From Arthrobacter_M sp030063245 (GTDB taxonomy: Bacteria > Actinomycetota > Actinomycetes > Actinomycetales > Micrococcaceae), in NCBI RefSeq assembly GCF_051131705.1, contig NZ_CP180316.1:3162001-3226000 (forward strand): a stretch of DNA of 64,000 bases. Direction: 5' to 3'. The stretch's first letter is position 1. The number at the start of each line of letters is the position of its first letter. Below, piece by piece: positions 11,501 to 22,103 of the stretch. The notes beneath the pieces are model-generated. The model made no database searches. It saw only the letters and a program-made list of their open reading frames with translations, and was not told the origin of the DNA. The position numbers and the translations under genes were made by a program.

Positions 11501-12205
11501 GACCAGAGTCGACTTGGCGGCGGAAAAATGCTCATAGGCGCCGTCATAGCCTTCGACCACCTGACTGGCCAGCTGCCAGGATTCGGCGGCTCCGAGTACC
11601 ACCGCATCGCGCTCAATCCCCAGCCGAAGACCGTAATCGGTGACGATGCCGCTGGCATAGGAATGATAAGTGGAGACCTTCGGCTCGAGTGCATCCCCAG
11701 CAGCGGCACCGGAGTCCGCAATTTTCCCTGACCGCGACAGTGCGGCAAGCTTTGTCAACTGGCGGCGGATCCGCCCAGCAAGTTCACCCGCTGCCTTACG
11801 CGTGAATGTCACGCCCAGGATTTCCTCCGGCAGAACGTAACCGTTGGCCACCAGCCAGACAACCCGGTCGGCCATCGTGGTGGTCTTCCCTGACCCGGCC
11901 CCGGCGATCACCAGCAACGGCTCCAGCGGCGACGCGATAATGACGGCCTGTTCGTCGGTGGGTGGAAACTGGCCCAGCAGTTCGGCGAGCTCATATGGCG
12001 AGATGTCCGTCTTTTCCGGAACCCCGCTGCCCGCGACCGCCGCAGCGCCTGTGGAATAGGTTGCACCGGTGCCACTCCCGGCATTTGTGCGGCCCCCGAC
12101 CTCGGGGCTGCTCCCAGCAGCGGGCCTGCTCCCAGCATCGGTGCTGCTTGGACCGGTGGTGACTCCGCTCGGGCTGTTGGGGACTTCAGTGAGGTCGGTG
12201 CTCAT
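8525..12205 (-). CDS. adnB: AdnB: helicase-nuclease subunit with the active motor
   Basis: 1226 residues. AdnAB is the actinobacterial double-strand-break resection motor-nuclease, related to RecBCD and AddAB. Here the UvrD-like motor has an intact Walker A AGAGSGKT at 101-108 and motif II LDEFQD, matching AdnB as the active motor subunit. The C-terminal RecB-family nuclease has DWKTG at about 1151 and QLAVYRLA downstream. The first 65 or so residues are Gly/Ser/Thr-rich and unlike the family core. A second low-complexity, Asp/Pro/Ala-rich insertion lies in the middle of the protein near bases 10320-10390. ATG 12205 overlaps the adnA stop as ATGA (12202-12205), indicating translational coupling. 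Confidence 0.94.
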
Positions 12206-15200
12206 TCGGTGATCTGCTTTCCTGCACTGCAAAGGGGGCAGACTTCGGGGACCGGGCAGCTGCCGTTGAAGCTGCCGCCCTTGGGATCATGGATTGCCAT
12301 GAAGGTGGATCCGGACATCAGGCCTGCGGCCCTGCGGACCAGCGGGGTCGCCCAGTCGGCCTTGGCCTCCAAGGACTCCTGCTCCTGCACGTTCAGCGAT
12401 CTGGTACCGTCCCCCAATTGGGCCAGCCGGGCCCCGCCGGTGCCCGCGCCTGCGGGAACGCCGTCCAGTCCGGTAAAGGCGCCGGCAGCCACGGCGGCCT
12501 GGTAGGCACCGAGCTGCGGATGATCGGCCAGCTCGGCAGCTTTCGGCTTGCGCCGTCCAGTCTTAAGATCGATGATCACGAGGTTTCCCTCGCCATCAAT
12601 TTCCAGCCGGTCCACCTGACCGCGGAGCCTGACCATTCGCTGCCGCACGTCGTCTGCGGCCCCCGGGTCCGTGGCGGCAGTGCTGACTGCCGGCGGGTCT
12701 CCCGCGGGTGGTGCCTCAGTAAAAATGTCGTCTGCAGGAATGTCCACGCTGAAGTCCTGTTCCACAGCCAGCAGGCTGCGTCCCTCGGAGCGCATCTGAA
12801 TGACATAGAGGGCCAGTTTGCGGACCATTTCCTCCGCGCGTTTAAGGTCCAGCTTTCCCTCCCATGTGTCTTTCATCCCCAAAGTTGGCCAGCGGCGCTG
12901 AAGTTCGGCAATGTATTGATGGCCGCCCGCATCGGGGTGTTCCTGGGCAATCGAGTGCACCAGGGTGCCCAGGCTGCGGGCAAAGTCGGTCGCGGCCTCT
13001 CCACCTGCGGCCTGGATAAACCAGTTGAGCGGAGACTTCAGTACCGCCTCCATCCGGGAAGGTGAGACGTTGACCGGTTCATCGCCCGGCACAATGGCGG
13101 CCTCGGACGTCAGCGGTGCGAGTCCCCACCACGTCTCCGGTGATGCGCCGGGCGCTCGGGCCTCGGTGAGGACGGCCAGCACCCTGGCTGCTTCCGGATC
13201 CGCAGCTGTCTCCGATTCCTGGCGCAGTTCCGCCACCAGCGAGCGCAGCGTCATGGGCCGGCTGACCTGTTCCACCGGGCGGGTCTGCATGCTGCTGCCG
13301 GGCCGCGGCTCCCACGGCGCAACGATGTCCAGGAACTGCGACGGCTGGAGATCCGCGGAGGACGCCGCCGTACAGATCAGCCGTTCGCTTGCGCGGGAAA
13401 TGGCGGTGGAGAAGCTGCGCAATTCGTCATAGCGGATCTCCCGCAACCGGGCGGCGGGGCCCAGCTGGTGGGCCGCCGCCGCACCGCGCTCCAGTACATC
13501 CACGAGCAGCTGACTGCCCAGCAATTCACCGCGCAGACGTGTATTGGGCCAGATGCCTTCCTGCAGCCCGGCCACGATCACCACCGGCCATTCGCGCCCG
13601 GCTGCACTGGCCGGTGTGAGGATTTCCACCGCGTCGCTGCGCTGGGCCCGGGCCGCCAGCGTGTCCATCGGCAGTTCCTGATTCAGCAGGTACTCCAAGA
13701 ACTGCCGCGGACTTGATCCCGGCAGTTGATCCACGTAGCGCTCGGCTGTCTGGAAGAGTGCCATGATGGCGTCCAGATCCCGATCGGCACGTATGCCCGC
13801 CGGACCGCCGGCCAGGGCCTGCGCCGCCCAGTAATCGGAGCAGCCGGATTCCTCCCAGAGGGCCCACAGAACCGTTTCCGCATTGGCCCCGGGATCCTCC
13901 AAAGCCTTTTGCCCGGCGGCCAGCATCCGGCCCATCCGGGCAGCGTTCTTCCCTTCCCAGCCAAGCTGGGAGAGCGCGGCCGGATGCAGCAGCGCCTCGA
14001 TCAGTAAACTATCGCTGGCCCGGCCACTGCCACCGATCAGCTCTTCCCGCCGTAGCGCCTGGCGAAGCCGGCGCAGGCTGATCGCCGTTGACCTGCCCAG
14101 CCGAGAGGTCAGCAGGGAGACCGCCAGCTCGGCATCAAGGCGCTCCGGGTCCAGCACCACGCGGAAGGCATCCAGCAGCGGCTGCACTGCTGCTTCGTCG
14201 CGGACGGCATTCTCCGCCACCGGCACCTTGACGGAAATACCCTGGCCGCTCAAATAACGCTGCAGCTGCGCCAGCTGGGAACCGGTCCGGACGATCACGG
14301 CGATGTCTGCGAGCCGTCGCTTCCCATAATGCTGCAGATCAAGAATTCGTTCCGCCACCAACCGAAGTTCATGGATCTCCGAGGCCACCAGGTGTGCGGT
14401 CAGAGCCGCCGCAGACTCCGTCGGCTCGCGCACGCCCGCATGCGTACGTGCGTACGGGCCCGCATCCGGACCGGTGTCAGTATCCGCATCGGCAGCAGGA
14501 CACCTCCCGGGACCCGGCTTCCCCTGAAGGATCCGCGCCTTATGGCCTCCCCTGCTGAGCGAAATCCGCTCGGCAACAGCCCCCCAAGCCCGCGCCAGTT
14601 CCGGATTCAGGCGATGCGAGGTGCTCAGCACGGCCTCCGTGACGCCCCCACTGCCGGCCAGACGCTCGCGGATCTTCCCTGCGAGGTCCGGACGCGCACC
14701 ACGGAAGCCCTGCACCACGGTGTCCGGGCAGCCTGTGATCAGGACGTCCTTGCCCCGGCCCAGCAGCTCGAGCAGACGGTGCACGGCCTGGTTCGCTTCC
14801 TGGATATCGTCCACCAGGATCAGCTGCAGGCGGTCCCGCTCCCGGTCGAGATACTCCGTATCCGATTCGAAGAGCCCGATGACGGCTGTGATGATGCCGG
14901 CGGGGTCAAAGGAGCCCGACTTGCCCCAGTCCACAACATCCCGGTATTCGCCATACAGGTCCGCGGCGGCAATCCAGTCCTGCCGGCCGTTCGACACACC
15001 CAGGGCGGCCAACTCCTCCGGTGCCAGTCCGTACTCGATCACGCGGTCAAAAAGCTGCCGGATTTCCTGCCGGAAACCGCGGGTGCCGAGCGCCTCCCGC
15101 AGATCCTCCGGCCATGCCGGTGCCCGGCCGATCCCCAGCCTGTGACCGTCCAGCAGTTCCTTGATGATCAGGTCCTGCTCAGGGCCGCTGAGCAGCTTCG

Positions 15201-15582
15201 GTGCCCGCTCCAGATGCGGCAACCGGCCCTCCACCTTCGCGCGGCGCAGCACATCAAAGGCGTAAGAAGCCCAGGTGCGGGCCGGAGAGGTGCTCAGGCT
15301 CCGGTCCAGCCGGGCGCTCAGGCGGTCGCGCAGCCCGGATGCGGCCAGCCGCGAGGGACCCAGCAGCAGCACACCCGCGGGGTCGACGCCGTCGGCCTCT
15401 ATCCGTTTGACGGCCGCTTCCACCAGCACGGTCGATTTACCGGTCCCCGGCGCACCCCAGATCAGCACGGGGCCGGTTCCCGACGCCAGCCCGACCACCG
15501 CCGCCTGGTCGGCGCTGAGTTCCGGCGCCTGAACCGAAACCGCGGCCGGGCGCACCAGCTCGAGAAGTGGCGTCTGCATCAT
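12202..15582 (-). CDS. adnA: AdnA: helicase-nuclease subunit with a degenerate motor
   Basis: 1126 residues. The N-terminal UvrD-like domain keeps Walker A GAPGTGKST (43-51), but motif II reads VDDIQE rather than DExQD, consistent with the weak or inactive motor of AdnA. The C-terminal nuclease has IDLKTG at about 1003-1008 and QLGAYQ, then cysteines near 1109, 1115 and 1118 that could take part in an iron-sulfur site, as known for AddB/AdnA-type nucleases. An Asp/Thr/Pro-rich insertion (bases about 14420-14505) interrupts the domain. ATG 15582 overlaps the upstream atl stop (TCAT at 15579-15582), so atl, adnA and adnB form one coupled operon. Confidence 0.94.
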   Translation of the reverse strand: MMQTPLLELVRPAAVSVQAPELSADQAAVVGLASGTGPVLIWGAPGTGKSTVLVEAAVKRIEADGVDPAGVLLLGPSRLAASGLRDRLSARLDRSLSTSPARTWASYAFDVLRRAKVEGRLPHLERAPKLLSGPEQDLIIKELLDGHRLGIGRAPAWPEDLREALGTRGFRQEIRQLFDRVIEYGLAPEELAALGVSNGRQDWIAAADLYGEYRDVVDWGKSGSFDPAGIITAVIGLFESDTEYLDRERDRLQLILVDDIQEANQAVHRLLELLGRGKDVLITGCPDTVVQGFRGARPDLAGKIRERLAGSGGVTEAVLSTSHRLNPELARAWGAVAERISLSRGGHKARILQGKPGPGRCPAADADTDTGPDAGPYARTHAGVREPTESAAALTAHLVASEIHELRLVAERILDLQHYGKRRLADIAVIVRTGSQLAQLQRYLSGQGISVKVPVAENAVRDEAAVQPLLDAFRVVLDPERLDAELAVSLLTSRLGRSTAISLRRLRQALRREELIGGSGRASDSLLIEALLHPAALSQLGWEGKNAARMGRMLAAGQKALEDPGANAETVLWALWEESGCSDYWAAQALAGGPAGIRADRDLDAIMALFQTAERYVDQLPGSSPRQFLEYLLNQELPMDTLAARAQRSDAVEILTPASAAGREWPVVIVAGLQEGIWPNTRLRGELLGSQLLVDVLERGAAAAHQLGPAARLREIRYDELRSFSTAISRASERLICTAASSADLQPSQFLDIVAPWEPRPGSSMQTRPVEQVSRPMTLRSLVAELRQESETAADPEAARVLAVLTEARAPGASPETWWGLAPLTSEAAIVPGDEPVNVSPSRMEAVLKSPLNWFIQAAGGEAATDFARSLGTLVHSIAQEHPDAGGHQYIAELQRRWPTLGMKDTWEGKLDLKRAEEMVRKLALYVIQMRSEGRSLLAVEQDFSVDIPADDIFTEAPPAGDPPAVSTAATDPGAADDVRQRMVRLRGQVDRLEIDGEGNLVIIDLKTGRRKPKAAELADHPQLGAYQAAVAAGAFTGLDGVPAGAGTGGARLAQLGDGTRSLNVQEQESLEAKADWATPLVRRAAGLMSGSTFMAIHDPKGGSFNGSCPVPEVCPLCSAGKQITE

Positions 15583-16025
15583 GAAACAACTTCATCATGA
15601 GGCTCTGACATTTTCCGAGCCTCAGGCATTTTACCCGCCGCCAACCGGTCCCGGATGCCGTCGAGCAGCACAAAATCGTCGTTGGAAGGCTGCCAGCGTG
15701 CCGCGCCGATGTCCACCCGCCAGCCCTCCTCGGCCCGGGACTCGCCAGCCGTCCGCGCGTCGCCGGAGCCCCCACTCCCTTTCAGCGCCGTCGCCTCCGC
15801 GCGGTAGTGCTCCAGAGCGCGCGCGTCGTGGCAGACCGGCGGCTGGCCGCCGGCCCTTACCACCCGCCACCAAGGCACTGAACTGCCGTAATGGGACATG
15901 ACGGACCCCACCTGCCGCGGGCCGCCGTCGTCCAGCAGCACGGCAATATCTCCATAGGAGAGGACGGCACCGGAGGGAATAAGGTCCACCACTTCCAGCA
16001 CCGCATTTATGAACTCGGCACGCAT
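15579..16025 (-). CDS. alkyltransferase-like protein (ATL, MGMT-fold, no catalytic Cys)
   Basis: 148 residues with the DNA-binding half of O6-alkylguanine methyltransferase (LSYGDIA, GGPRQVGSVM). In place of the PCHR active site it reads PWWRVV, so the alkyl-acceptor cysteine is Trp. This is the hallmark of ATL proteins, which bind O6-alkylguanine and hand it to nucleotide excision repair. ATG 16025 has GGAGAAT immediately upstream; an 87-residue upstream extension was rejected because it is not conserved-looking. A Gly/Ser/Ala/Glu-rich insertion lies near residues 98-116. It is the first gene of the atl-adnA-adnB operon, so alkylation-damage sensing and break resection may be co-expressed. 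Confidence 0.88.
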   Translation of the reverse strand: MRAEFINAVLEVVDLIPSGAVLSYGDIAVLLDDGGPRQVGSVMSHYGSSVPWWRVVRAGGQPPVCHDARALEHYRAEATALKGSGGSGDARTAGESRAEEGWRVDIGAARWQPSNDDFVLLDGIRDRLAAGKMPEARKMSEPHDEVVS

Positions 16026-16131
16026 ATTCTCCAGCCTAACGGGAGGATGCGACGCAATGGCGGCAAAACGGGAGTCGCACCCCACGGCGGGCGTTGAAAG
16101 AAGTGTCGGTGCCGGCCGGTACGGTGGATTT

Positions 16132-16815
16132 ATGAGCAGTTGGCACACACTCCCCAGGGCAGCGTTCGACGTCGAGACAACCGGCCGCGATCCGCGCGAG
16201 GCGCGGCTGGTCACCGCTTCGATTGTGGTGGTCGACGGCGGCGGGACGGTGACGGCCGAGCACGAGTGGCTTGCCGATCCCGGCATCGAGATTCCGGCTG
16301 AAGTAACGGCGATTCACGGGGTGACGACGGAGCGGGCCCGAACGCACGGCATTCCGGCCGCCCGGGCGGCAACGGAGGTGGCCCAGGTGCTCACGGGGCT
16401 ATTCGCCGCCGGTATCCCCGTCATCGCGTTTAACGCCTGCTATGACTTCACCGTTCTGGCCCGCGAATCCGTCCGTCACAACGTGCTGCCGATCGGTGCC
16501 TTGCCGGTCATTGATCCGTACATCTGCAACAAACAGGTGCACAAATACCGTAAGGGCAGCCGGACATTGGGGGCGCTGTGCGCGGAGTATGGCGTCCGCC
16601 TTAAGGACGCGCACACCTCCGCCGCCGATGCGCTTGCCACCATCCGGCTCGCGGATGCGCTGGCACTCCGCTTTCCCGAGCTGCGGCTCGAAGCCGCTGC
16701 GCTGCACGCTTCCCAGGTTGGCTGGGCCGCCGCCCAGGCGGCGGACTTTCAGAGCTATCTGCGCCGGAAGAATCCGGCGGCCGTTATCGAGGGACACTGG
16801 CCGCTGCTCCCCTAG
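16132..16815 (+). CDS. DnaQ-fold (DEDDh) 3'-5' exonuclease
   Basis: 227 residues. ExoI is FDVETTG (near residue 12), ExoII contains AFNACYDF, and ExoIII has the H-x4-D arrangement in DAHTSAADA, which together define a DEDDh exonuclease like the DnaQ epsilon proofreading domain. It is too short for a polymerase fusion and has no recognisable extra domain, so it is a stand-alone exonuclease probably used in repair or RNA/DNA end trimming. ATG 16132 follows GGTGGA. It is divergent from the atl-adnA-adnB operon with only about 106 bases between starts, so the two may share a regulatory region. Confidence 0.9.
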   Translation: MSSWHTLPRAAFDVETTGRDPREARLVTASIVVVDGGGTVTAEHEWLADPGIEIPAEVTAIHGVTTERARTHGIPAARAATEVAQVLTGLFAAGIPVIAFNACYDFTVLARESVRHNVLPIGALPVIDPYICNKQVHKYRKGSRTLGALCAEYGVRLKDAHTSAADALATIRLADALALRFPELRLEAAALHASQVGWAAAQAADFQSYLRRKNPAAVIEGHWPLLP

Positions 16816-17160
16816 CGATCCGCGCCGACGATTCGCACCGGCGGTTATTGGGACATATCTCACACGACCCGATAAAGGCTGCGGGGCCACCGAGTGCCAG
16901 CAGGAATTCACTCCGCGCCGCACCAGCCCCGCAACCGAAGGTCGGGTAGGAGGAGTGACCAAATTATCTTCGTTGAACAGCGATGATTGGCGTCACTTGT
17001 GCATTCCGGCTTGCGAATCAACCCGGATGACATAATTTAGTTCGGCAAGTTGAGTTTCTGCTAAGGCGCTTATTGCACGCCAGCACACCGGCTCCCTGCC
17101 CACCCGAATTCCCCTCCCGCCGTGCCCTGCGGTACGGACCTCTATGAAAGTGATTGCCGG
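16816..17160 (+). other. intergenic region with probable ABC-operon promoter
   Basis: 345 bases without a credible gene. The right half is much more AT-rich than its surroundings. A possible promoter (17011-17038) and a six-codon reading frame (17144-17164) overlapping the start of the binding-protein gene are described separately. Confidence 0.55.
17011..17038 (+). promoter_or_regulatory. candidate promoter for the amino-acid ABC operon
   Basis: TTGCGA at 17011-17016 and TAATTT at 17033-17038 are 16 bases apart in the most AT-rich part of the intergenic region, about 120 bases before the binding-protein start. This is a by-eye match to a housekeeping promoter only. Confidence 0.35.
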
Positions 17161-18087
17161 ATGAAAACCAAAGCCCTCAAGTGGTTAACCACCGTTCCAG
17201 TCGCCGTCGCCCTGGCCGTCTCACTCTCCGCCTGCGGTGGCAGCGCTGACAGCGGCTCCTCGCCCACCGATGCCTTGGCCGGCAGCGACCAGCAGGCTCT
17301 GGACAAGTACACGACGAAAACCGTGACGCCGCTGGACCAGATCGACAAGTCCGCGCTGGGACTGATCACTGACGGCACCCTGCGCGTCGGCACACTCTCT
17401 GATGCCCCGCCGAACATTTTCCTGGACAAGTCCGGCAAGTTCACCGGTTTCGACAACGAGCTGCTTCGCGCCGTCGGGGATAAGCTAGGGCTGAAGGTCG
17501 AGTTTGCCTCCACGGATTTCTCCGCCCTGTTGGCCCAGGTGCAGAACAAGCAGTTCGACGTTGGATCCTCCTCCATCTCCACCACCGACAAACGCCGTGA
17601 GAACGTGGGCTTCACCAACGGCTACGACTTCGGCTACATGGCCGTCGTCGCCAAGACCGACTCCAGAATTAAGTCATTCAAGGACCTGACCAAGGACGAT
17701 CGCATCGGCGTTGTCCAAGGGTCGATCCAGGATGATTACGTCACGAATACGCTCAAGATCGAGCCGGTGCGCTTCAATGACTACAATTCCCTGTACGCCA
17801 ATCTGAAGAACGGCCAGGTTGACGCGTGGGTTGCGCCCTCCCAGCAGGCAACCGGCCAGGTCAAGGACGGCGACGGCACCGTGATTGCGGAGACCGTCAT
17901 TAACACCCAGAACTTCACCGCCTACGCGGTGAACTCCAAGAACCAGGCTCTCATCGACGCCCTGAACTCCGGCCTGGACGCTGTGATCACCGACGGGACC
18001 TGGTCCAAGCTGGTCAAGGAGTGGTACCCGACCCGCGAGACCCCGAAGACGTGGAAGCCCGGCAGCAAGGCAGTCACCCTCCCGTAG
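17161..18087 (+). CDS. amino-acid ABC transporter substrate-binding lipoprotein
   Basis: 308 residues, SBP family 3 (PF00497-like). The signal peptide starts MKTKALKWL and ends in the lipobox LSAC, so the protein is lipid-anchored outside the membrane. Residues about 75-300 form the two-lobed polar-amino-acid-binding domain, with a GTLRVGTLSDAPP start and a GFDNELLRAVGDKLG segment. ATG 17161 is preferred over GTG 17122 because it gives a normal signal peptide. The start overlaps the stop of a six-codon ATG frame (17144-17164). Binding protein, permease and ATPase follow in order and form a complete importer; the cognate amino acid cannot be read from sequence. Confidence 0.94.
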   Translation: MKTKALKWLTTVPVAVALAVSLSACGGSADSGSSPTDALAGSDQQALDKYTTKTVTPLDQIDKSALGLITDGTLRVGTLSDAPPNIFLDKSGKFTGFDNELLRAVGDKLGLKVEFASTDFSALLAQVQNKQFDVGSSSISTTDKRRENVGFTNGYDFGYMAVVAKTDSRIKSFKDLTKDDRIGVVQGSIQDDYVTNTLKIEPVRFNDYNSLYANLKNGQVDAWVAPSQQATGQVKDGDGTVIAETVINTQNFTAYAVNSKNQALIDALNSGLDAVITDGTWSKLVKEWYPTRETPKTWKPGSKAVTLP

Positions 18088-18095
18088 GGCCGATT

Positions 18096-18854
18096 ATGGA
18101 CGCATTTGAGCAACTTCTCAAAACATTCTTTGACTGGAAGGCCATGGGCGCCGTAGTGCCCAACCTGCTCACGGTTGGTTTGCCCAATACATTGATTCTG
18201 GCTGTTTCGGCCGGCATTATCGGGTCCGTCCTGGGCATGATCCTGGCGATCATGGGCATCTCGCGCAATCCCTTGTGGCGATGGATCGCACGGATCTACA
18301 CGGACATTTTCCGCGGTCTGCCTGCCATCGTGACGATCCTGCTGATCGGCATCGGTCTGGGCCCCTCCGTCCGCCAGCTTACCGGCTCCACCAATCCGTT
18401 CCCGTTAGGTGTTCTGGCGCTCTCCCTGATGGCGGCCGCCTACATAGGTGAGATCTTCCGATCGGGTATTCAAAGCGTGGAGAAGGGGCAGCTGGAAGCA
18501 TCCCGTGCCCTGGGGTTCAGCTATGGGACTTCCATGCAGCTGGTCGTGGTGCCGCAGGGTATCCGGCGCGTGCTGCCGGCGCTGGTCAACCAGATGATCT
18601 CCCTAATTAAAGACTCGTCGCTGATCTATCTGCTTGGTCTGTTGGCCAGTCAGCGCGAGATCTTCCGGGTCGGCAATGATGCGGCCGCCAACTCCGGAAA
18701 CCTCTCTCCCCTGGTGGCCGCCGGCATCCTTTACCTGGTGCTGACGGTACCGCTGACCCATCTGGTGAACTTCATCGACAACAGGCTCCGCACCGGCCGG
18801 CCGGAGAAACTCCAGCCCGATGAAGCCGCCGCCGTCGTCGGAAAGGGCGCGTAA
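18096..18854 (+). CDS. amino-acid ABC transporter permease
   Basis: 252 residues with about five transmembrane segments (HisM/GlnP type). The cytoplasmic EAA loop that docks the ATPase reads EASRALGFSYGTSM, followed by VVPQGIRRVLP. ATG 18096 lies 8 bases after the binding-protein stop; an upstream in-frame GTG would overlap that gene and adds non-membrane sequence. A single permease gene suggests a homodimeric channel. Confidence 0.94.
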   Translation: MDAFEQLLKTFFDWKAMGAVVPNLLTVGLPNTLILAVSAGIIGSVLGMILAIMGISRNPLWRWIARIYTDIFRGLPAIVTILLIGIGLGPSVRQLTGSTNPFPLGVLALSLMAAAYIGEIFRSGIQSVEKGQLEASRALGFSYGTSMQLVVVPQGIRRVLPALVNQMISLIKDSSLIYLLGLLASQREIFRVGNDAAANSGNLSPLVAAGILYLVLTVPLTHLVNFIDNRLRTGRPEKLQPDEAAAVVGKGA

Positions 18855-18856
18855 CC

Positions 18857-19594
18857 ATGGCTGAGATCAGCTCCGGCACTCTGACCGGCAAGAATCTGCA
18901 CCTGTCCTTCGGCCCCAACCACGTGCTGCGGGGGATTGATCTGCACGTTGAAAAGGGCACCACCGCCTCGGTGATCGGCCCCTCCGGCTCCGGAAAATCC
19001 ACACTGCTGCGCGTGATGAACCGGCTCATCGAACCCGATCAGGGTGACATCCTGCTCGACGGGAAGTCCGTCCTGACGGAGAATCCGGACCAGCTGCGCC
19101 AGCGGATCGGCATGGTTTTCCAGCAATTCAACCTCTTCCAGCACAAGACCGTGGTGGAAAATGTCTCGATGGCCTTGCGGAAGCTGCGCAAAGTCCCCAA
19201 AGATCAGGCACGCGTCCAAGCGCTGGAACAGCTCGACCTTGTCGGGCTTCGGCACAAGGCCGACGCACGCCCCGCCAACCTCTCCGGCGGCCAACAGCAG
19301 CGCGTGGCCATTGCCCGTGCGCTGGCGATGCAGCCGGAAGTCATGTTCTTCGACGAGGCCACGTCGGCCCTGGATCCGGAGCTGGTCAAGGGGGTCCTCG
19401 CGTTGATGGCAGATTTGGCGAAGTCGGGTATGACAATGGTGGTTGTGACCCACGAGATGGGCTTCTGCCGCAATGTCTCGGATACGGTGACTTTCATGGA
19501 CGCCGGCGTCGTGGTGGAGACCGGATCCCCTGATCAGCTCTTCACCGCCCCCGAGACGGACCGGCTGCGGGGCTTCCTCTCCGACGTTCTGTAG
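18857..19594 (+). CDS. amino-acid ABC transporter ATP-binding protein
   Basis: 245 residues. Walker A GPSGSGKST, Q-loop VFQQFNLF, signature LSGGQQQR, Walker B VMFFDEATSALDPE and a switch His in VVTHE are all intact. It is of the GlnQ/HisP type with no extra regulatory domain. It begins 2 bases after the permease stop, so the two are translationally coupled. Confidence 0.96.
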   Translation: MAEISSGTLTGKNLHLSFGPNHVLRGIDLHVEKGTTASVIGPSGSGKSTLLRVMNRLIEPDQGDILLDGKSVLTENPDQLRQRIGMVFQQFNLFQHKTVVENVSMALRKLRKVPKDQARVQALEQLDLVGLRHKADARPANLSGGQQQRVAIARALAMQPEVMFFDEATSALDPELVKGVLALMADLAKSGMTMVVVTHEMGFCRNVSDTVTFMDAGVVVETGSPDQLFTAPETDRLRGFLSDVL

Positions 19595-19640
19595 TCCGAG
19601 AACCGGTGGGCAGCCATCCCGGGACGGCATAATGCCAGAC

Positions 19641-19684
19641 AAATGGACCGGTGCCGTGGAGATTCCCACGGCACCGGTCCATTT
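19641..19684. terminator. bidirectional terminator, 19-bp perfect stem
   Basis: AAATGGACCGGTGCCGTGG (19641-19659) is repeated as a perfect inverted copy at 19666-19684 around a six-base loop. The arms end in A3 and T3, so a short T run follows the stem in both directions. It separates the convergent ABC operon and hemL. Confidence 0.9.
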
Positions 19685-19723
19685 CAGCGGCATCCGGCCG
19701 GGTGTACCCGGCCGGCGTCCTAG

Positions 19724-21094
19724 TTAGGCGGCTGCGGCGGCCTTCGCCGCAGCAGGAAGCGCGTCCACGATACGGTTCATCGCCGCGTCATCGTGCGCCG
19801 CGGAAAGGAACCACGCCTCAAAGACCGACGGCGGCAGATAGACACCGGCGTCCAGCATCGCGTGGAAGAACGGCGCGTAACGGAACGTCTCCTGTCCCTG
19901 GGCGTCCTCGTAGTTGTGCACGCCCCGTTCGGACGTGCCGAAGGCGACGGAGAAGAGGCTGCCGGCGCGTTGGATGCTGTGGTCCACTCCGGCCGTGCTC
20001 AAAGCCTGGGACAGCGCCGAGGACAGCTCCATCGACCGTGCATCTACGGTTGCATAGACGTCCGCCGTCGCCGCGGTCAGCGTGGCGACACCGGCTGCCA
20101 TGGCCACCGGATTCCCGGAGAGGGTGCCCGCCTGGTAGACCGGTCCCACCGGTGCCAGGTAGTCCATGACCTCCGCGCGGCCGCCCAGCGCCGCCGTCGG
20201 GAGTCCCCCACCGATCACTTTGCCAAAGGTAAACAGGTCCGGCGTCCACTCCGGACCCGAAGCTGTTGAGCTCCCTGTTGTCCCCCCGACCGGCGCCCCG
20301 GACGTCCCGCCAAGCGCTCCGCCGGTCAGCCCCCAGTAGCCGGCCGGTCCGGTGCGGAATCCGGTCAGCACCTCGTCGAGGATCAGCAGCGCGCCATGCC
20401 CGGCGGTGATCCGGGACAACCCGGCGTTGAAGCCCTCGCCCGGAGCCACCACGCCCATATTGGCCGGCGCGGCCTCCGTGATGACCGCGGCAATGCTGTG
20501 ACCATGCCGGGCAAAGGCCGCCTCAACGGCGCCCAGATCGTTGTAAGGCAGCACCAGCGTTTCCGCGGCGGTGGCAGCGGTGACGCCGGCCGAGCCGGGC
20601 AGCGCCAGGGTGGCCAGGCCGGAGCCCGCGGCGGCCAGCAACGAGTCCAGATGCCCGTGGTAGCAGCCGGCGAACTTGATGATCAGGTTACGTCCGGTGA
20701 ACCCGCGGGCCAGCCGGACCGCCGTCATGGTCGCCTCGGTACCGGTGGAGACCATGCGTAGCCGTTCGACGGCGGGCACGCGCTGCTGCACCAGCGACGC
20801 CAGTTCCGCCTCGGCCGGCGTCGAGGCCCCGAAGCTCAGTCCGCGGTCGACGGCGGCATGCACCGCCGCCAGAACGTCCGGGTGGGCGTGTCCCAGCAGG
20901 GCCGGCCCCCAGGAGCAGACCAGGTCCACATAGTCGCGTCCGTCCGCGTCCGTGAGATGGGCGCCCTTGGCGGACACCATGAAACGCGGCGTCCCGCCCA
21001 CCGAGCCGAAGGCGCGTACCGGGGAATTGACGCCGCCGGGCATCAGGGACTTGGCCCGGTCGAAGAGTGAAGCTGAAATGTCTGTGCTGATCAT
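19724..21094 (-). CDS. hemL: glutamate-1-semialdehyde 2,1-aminomutase
   Basis: 456 residues, a PLP-dependent class III aminotransferase that converts glutamate-1-semialdehyde to 5-aminolevulinate. The N-terminal MPGGVNSPVRAF and the PLP lysine in FTFGKVIGGGLP (K292) are present. An unusual Gly/Thr/Ser-rich insertion of about 24 residues (roughly 259-282) immediately precedes the PLP-lysine strand, so the protein is longer than typical GSAM (about 430). ATG 21094 gives the family-standard N-terminus. It is last in the minus-strand heme operon, 28 bases after hemB. Confidence 0.96.
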   Translation of the reverse strand: MISTDISASLFDRAKSLMPGGVNSPVRAFGSVGGTPRFMVSAKGAHLTDADGRDYVDLVCSWGPALLGHAHPDVLAAVHAAVDRGLSFGASTPAEAELASLVQQRVPAVERLRMVSTGTEATMTAVRLARGFTGRNLIIKFAGCYHGHLDSLLAAAGSGLATLALPGSAGVTAATAAETLVLPYNDLGAVEAAFARHGHSIAAVITEAAPANMGVVAPGEGFNAGLSRITAGHGALLILDEVLTGFRTGPAGYWGLTGGALGGTSGAPVGGTTGSSTASGPEWTPDLFTFGKVIGGGLPTAALGGRAEVMDYLAPVGPVYQAGTLSGNPVAMAAGVATLTAATADVYATVDARSMELSSALSQALSTAGVDHSIQRAGSLFSVAFGTSERGVHNYEDAQGQETFRYAPFFHAMLDAGVYLPPSVFEAWFLSAAHDDAAMNRIVDALPAAAKAAAAA

Positions 21095-21122
21095 AGGTCC
21101 ATTCTTTCAGGCCGTGAGGGGC

Positions 21123-22099
<977 letters not shown>

Positions 22100-22103
<4 letters not shown>

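Noticed and set aside
9473..11731. Long plus-strand open frame (752 codons) opposite adnB
   Set aside because: It is antisense to a conserved helicase-nuclease gene; the translation is rich in Arg/Gly/Gln with no domain pattern. High GC content depletes stop codons and creates such shadows.
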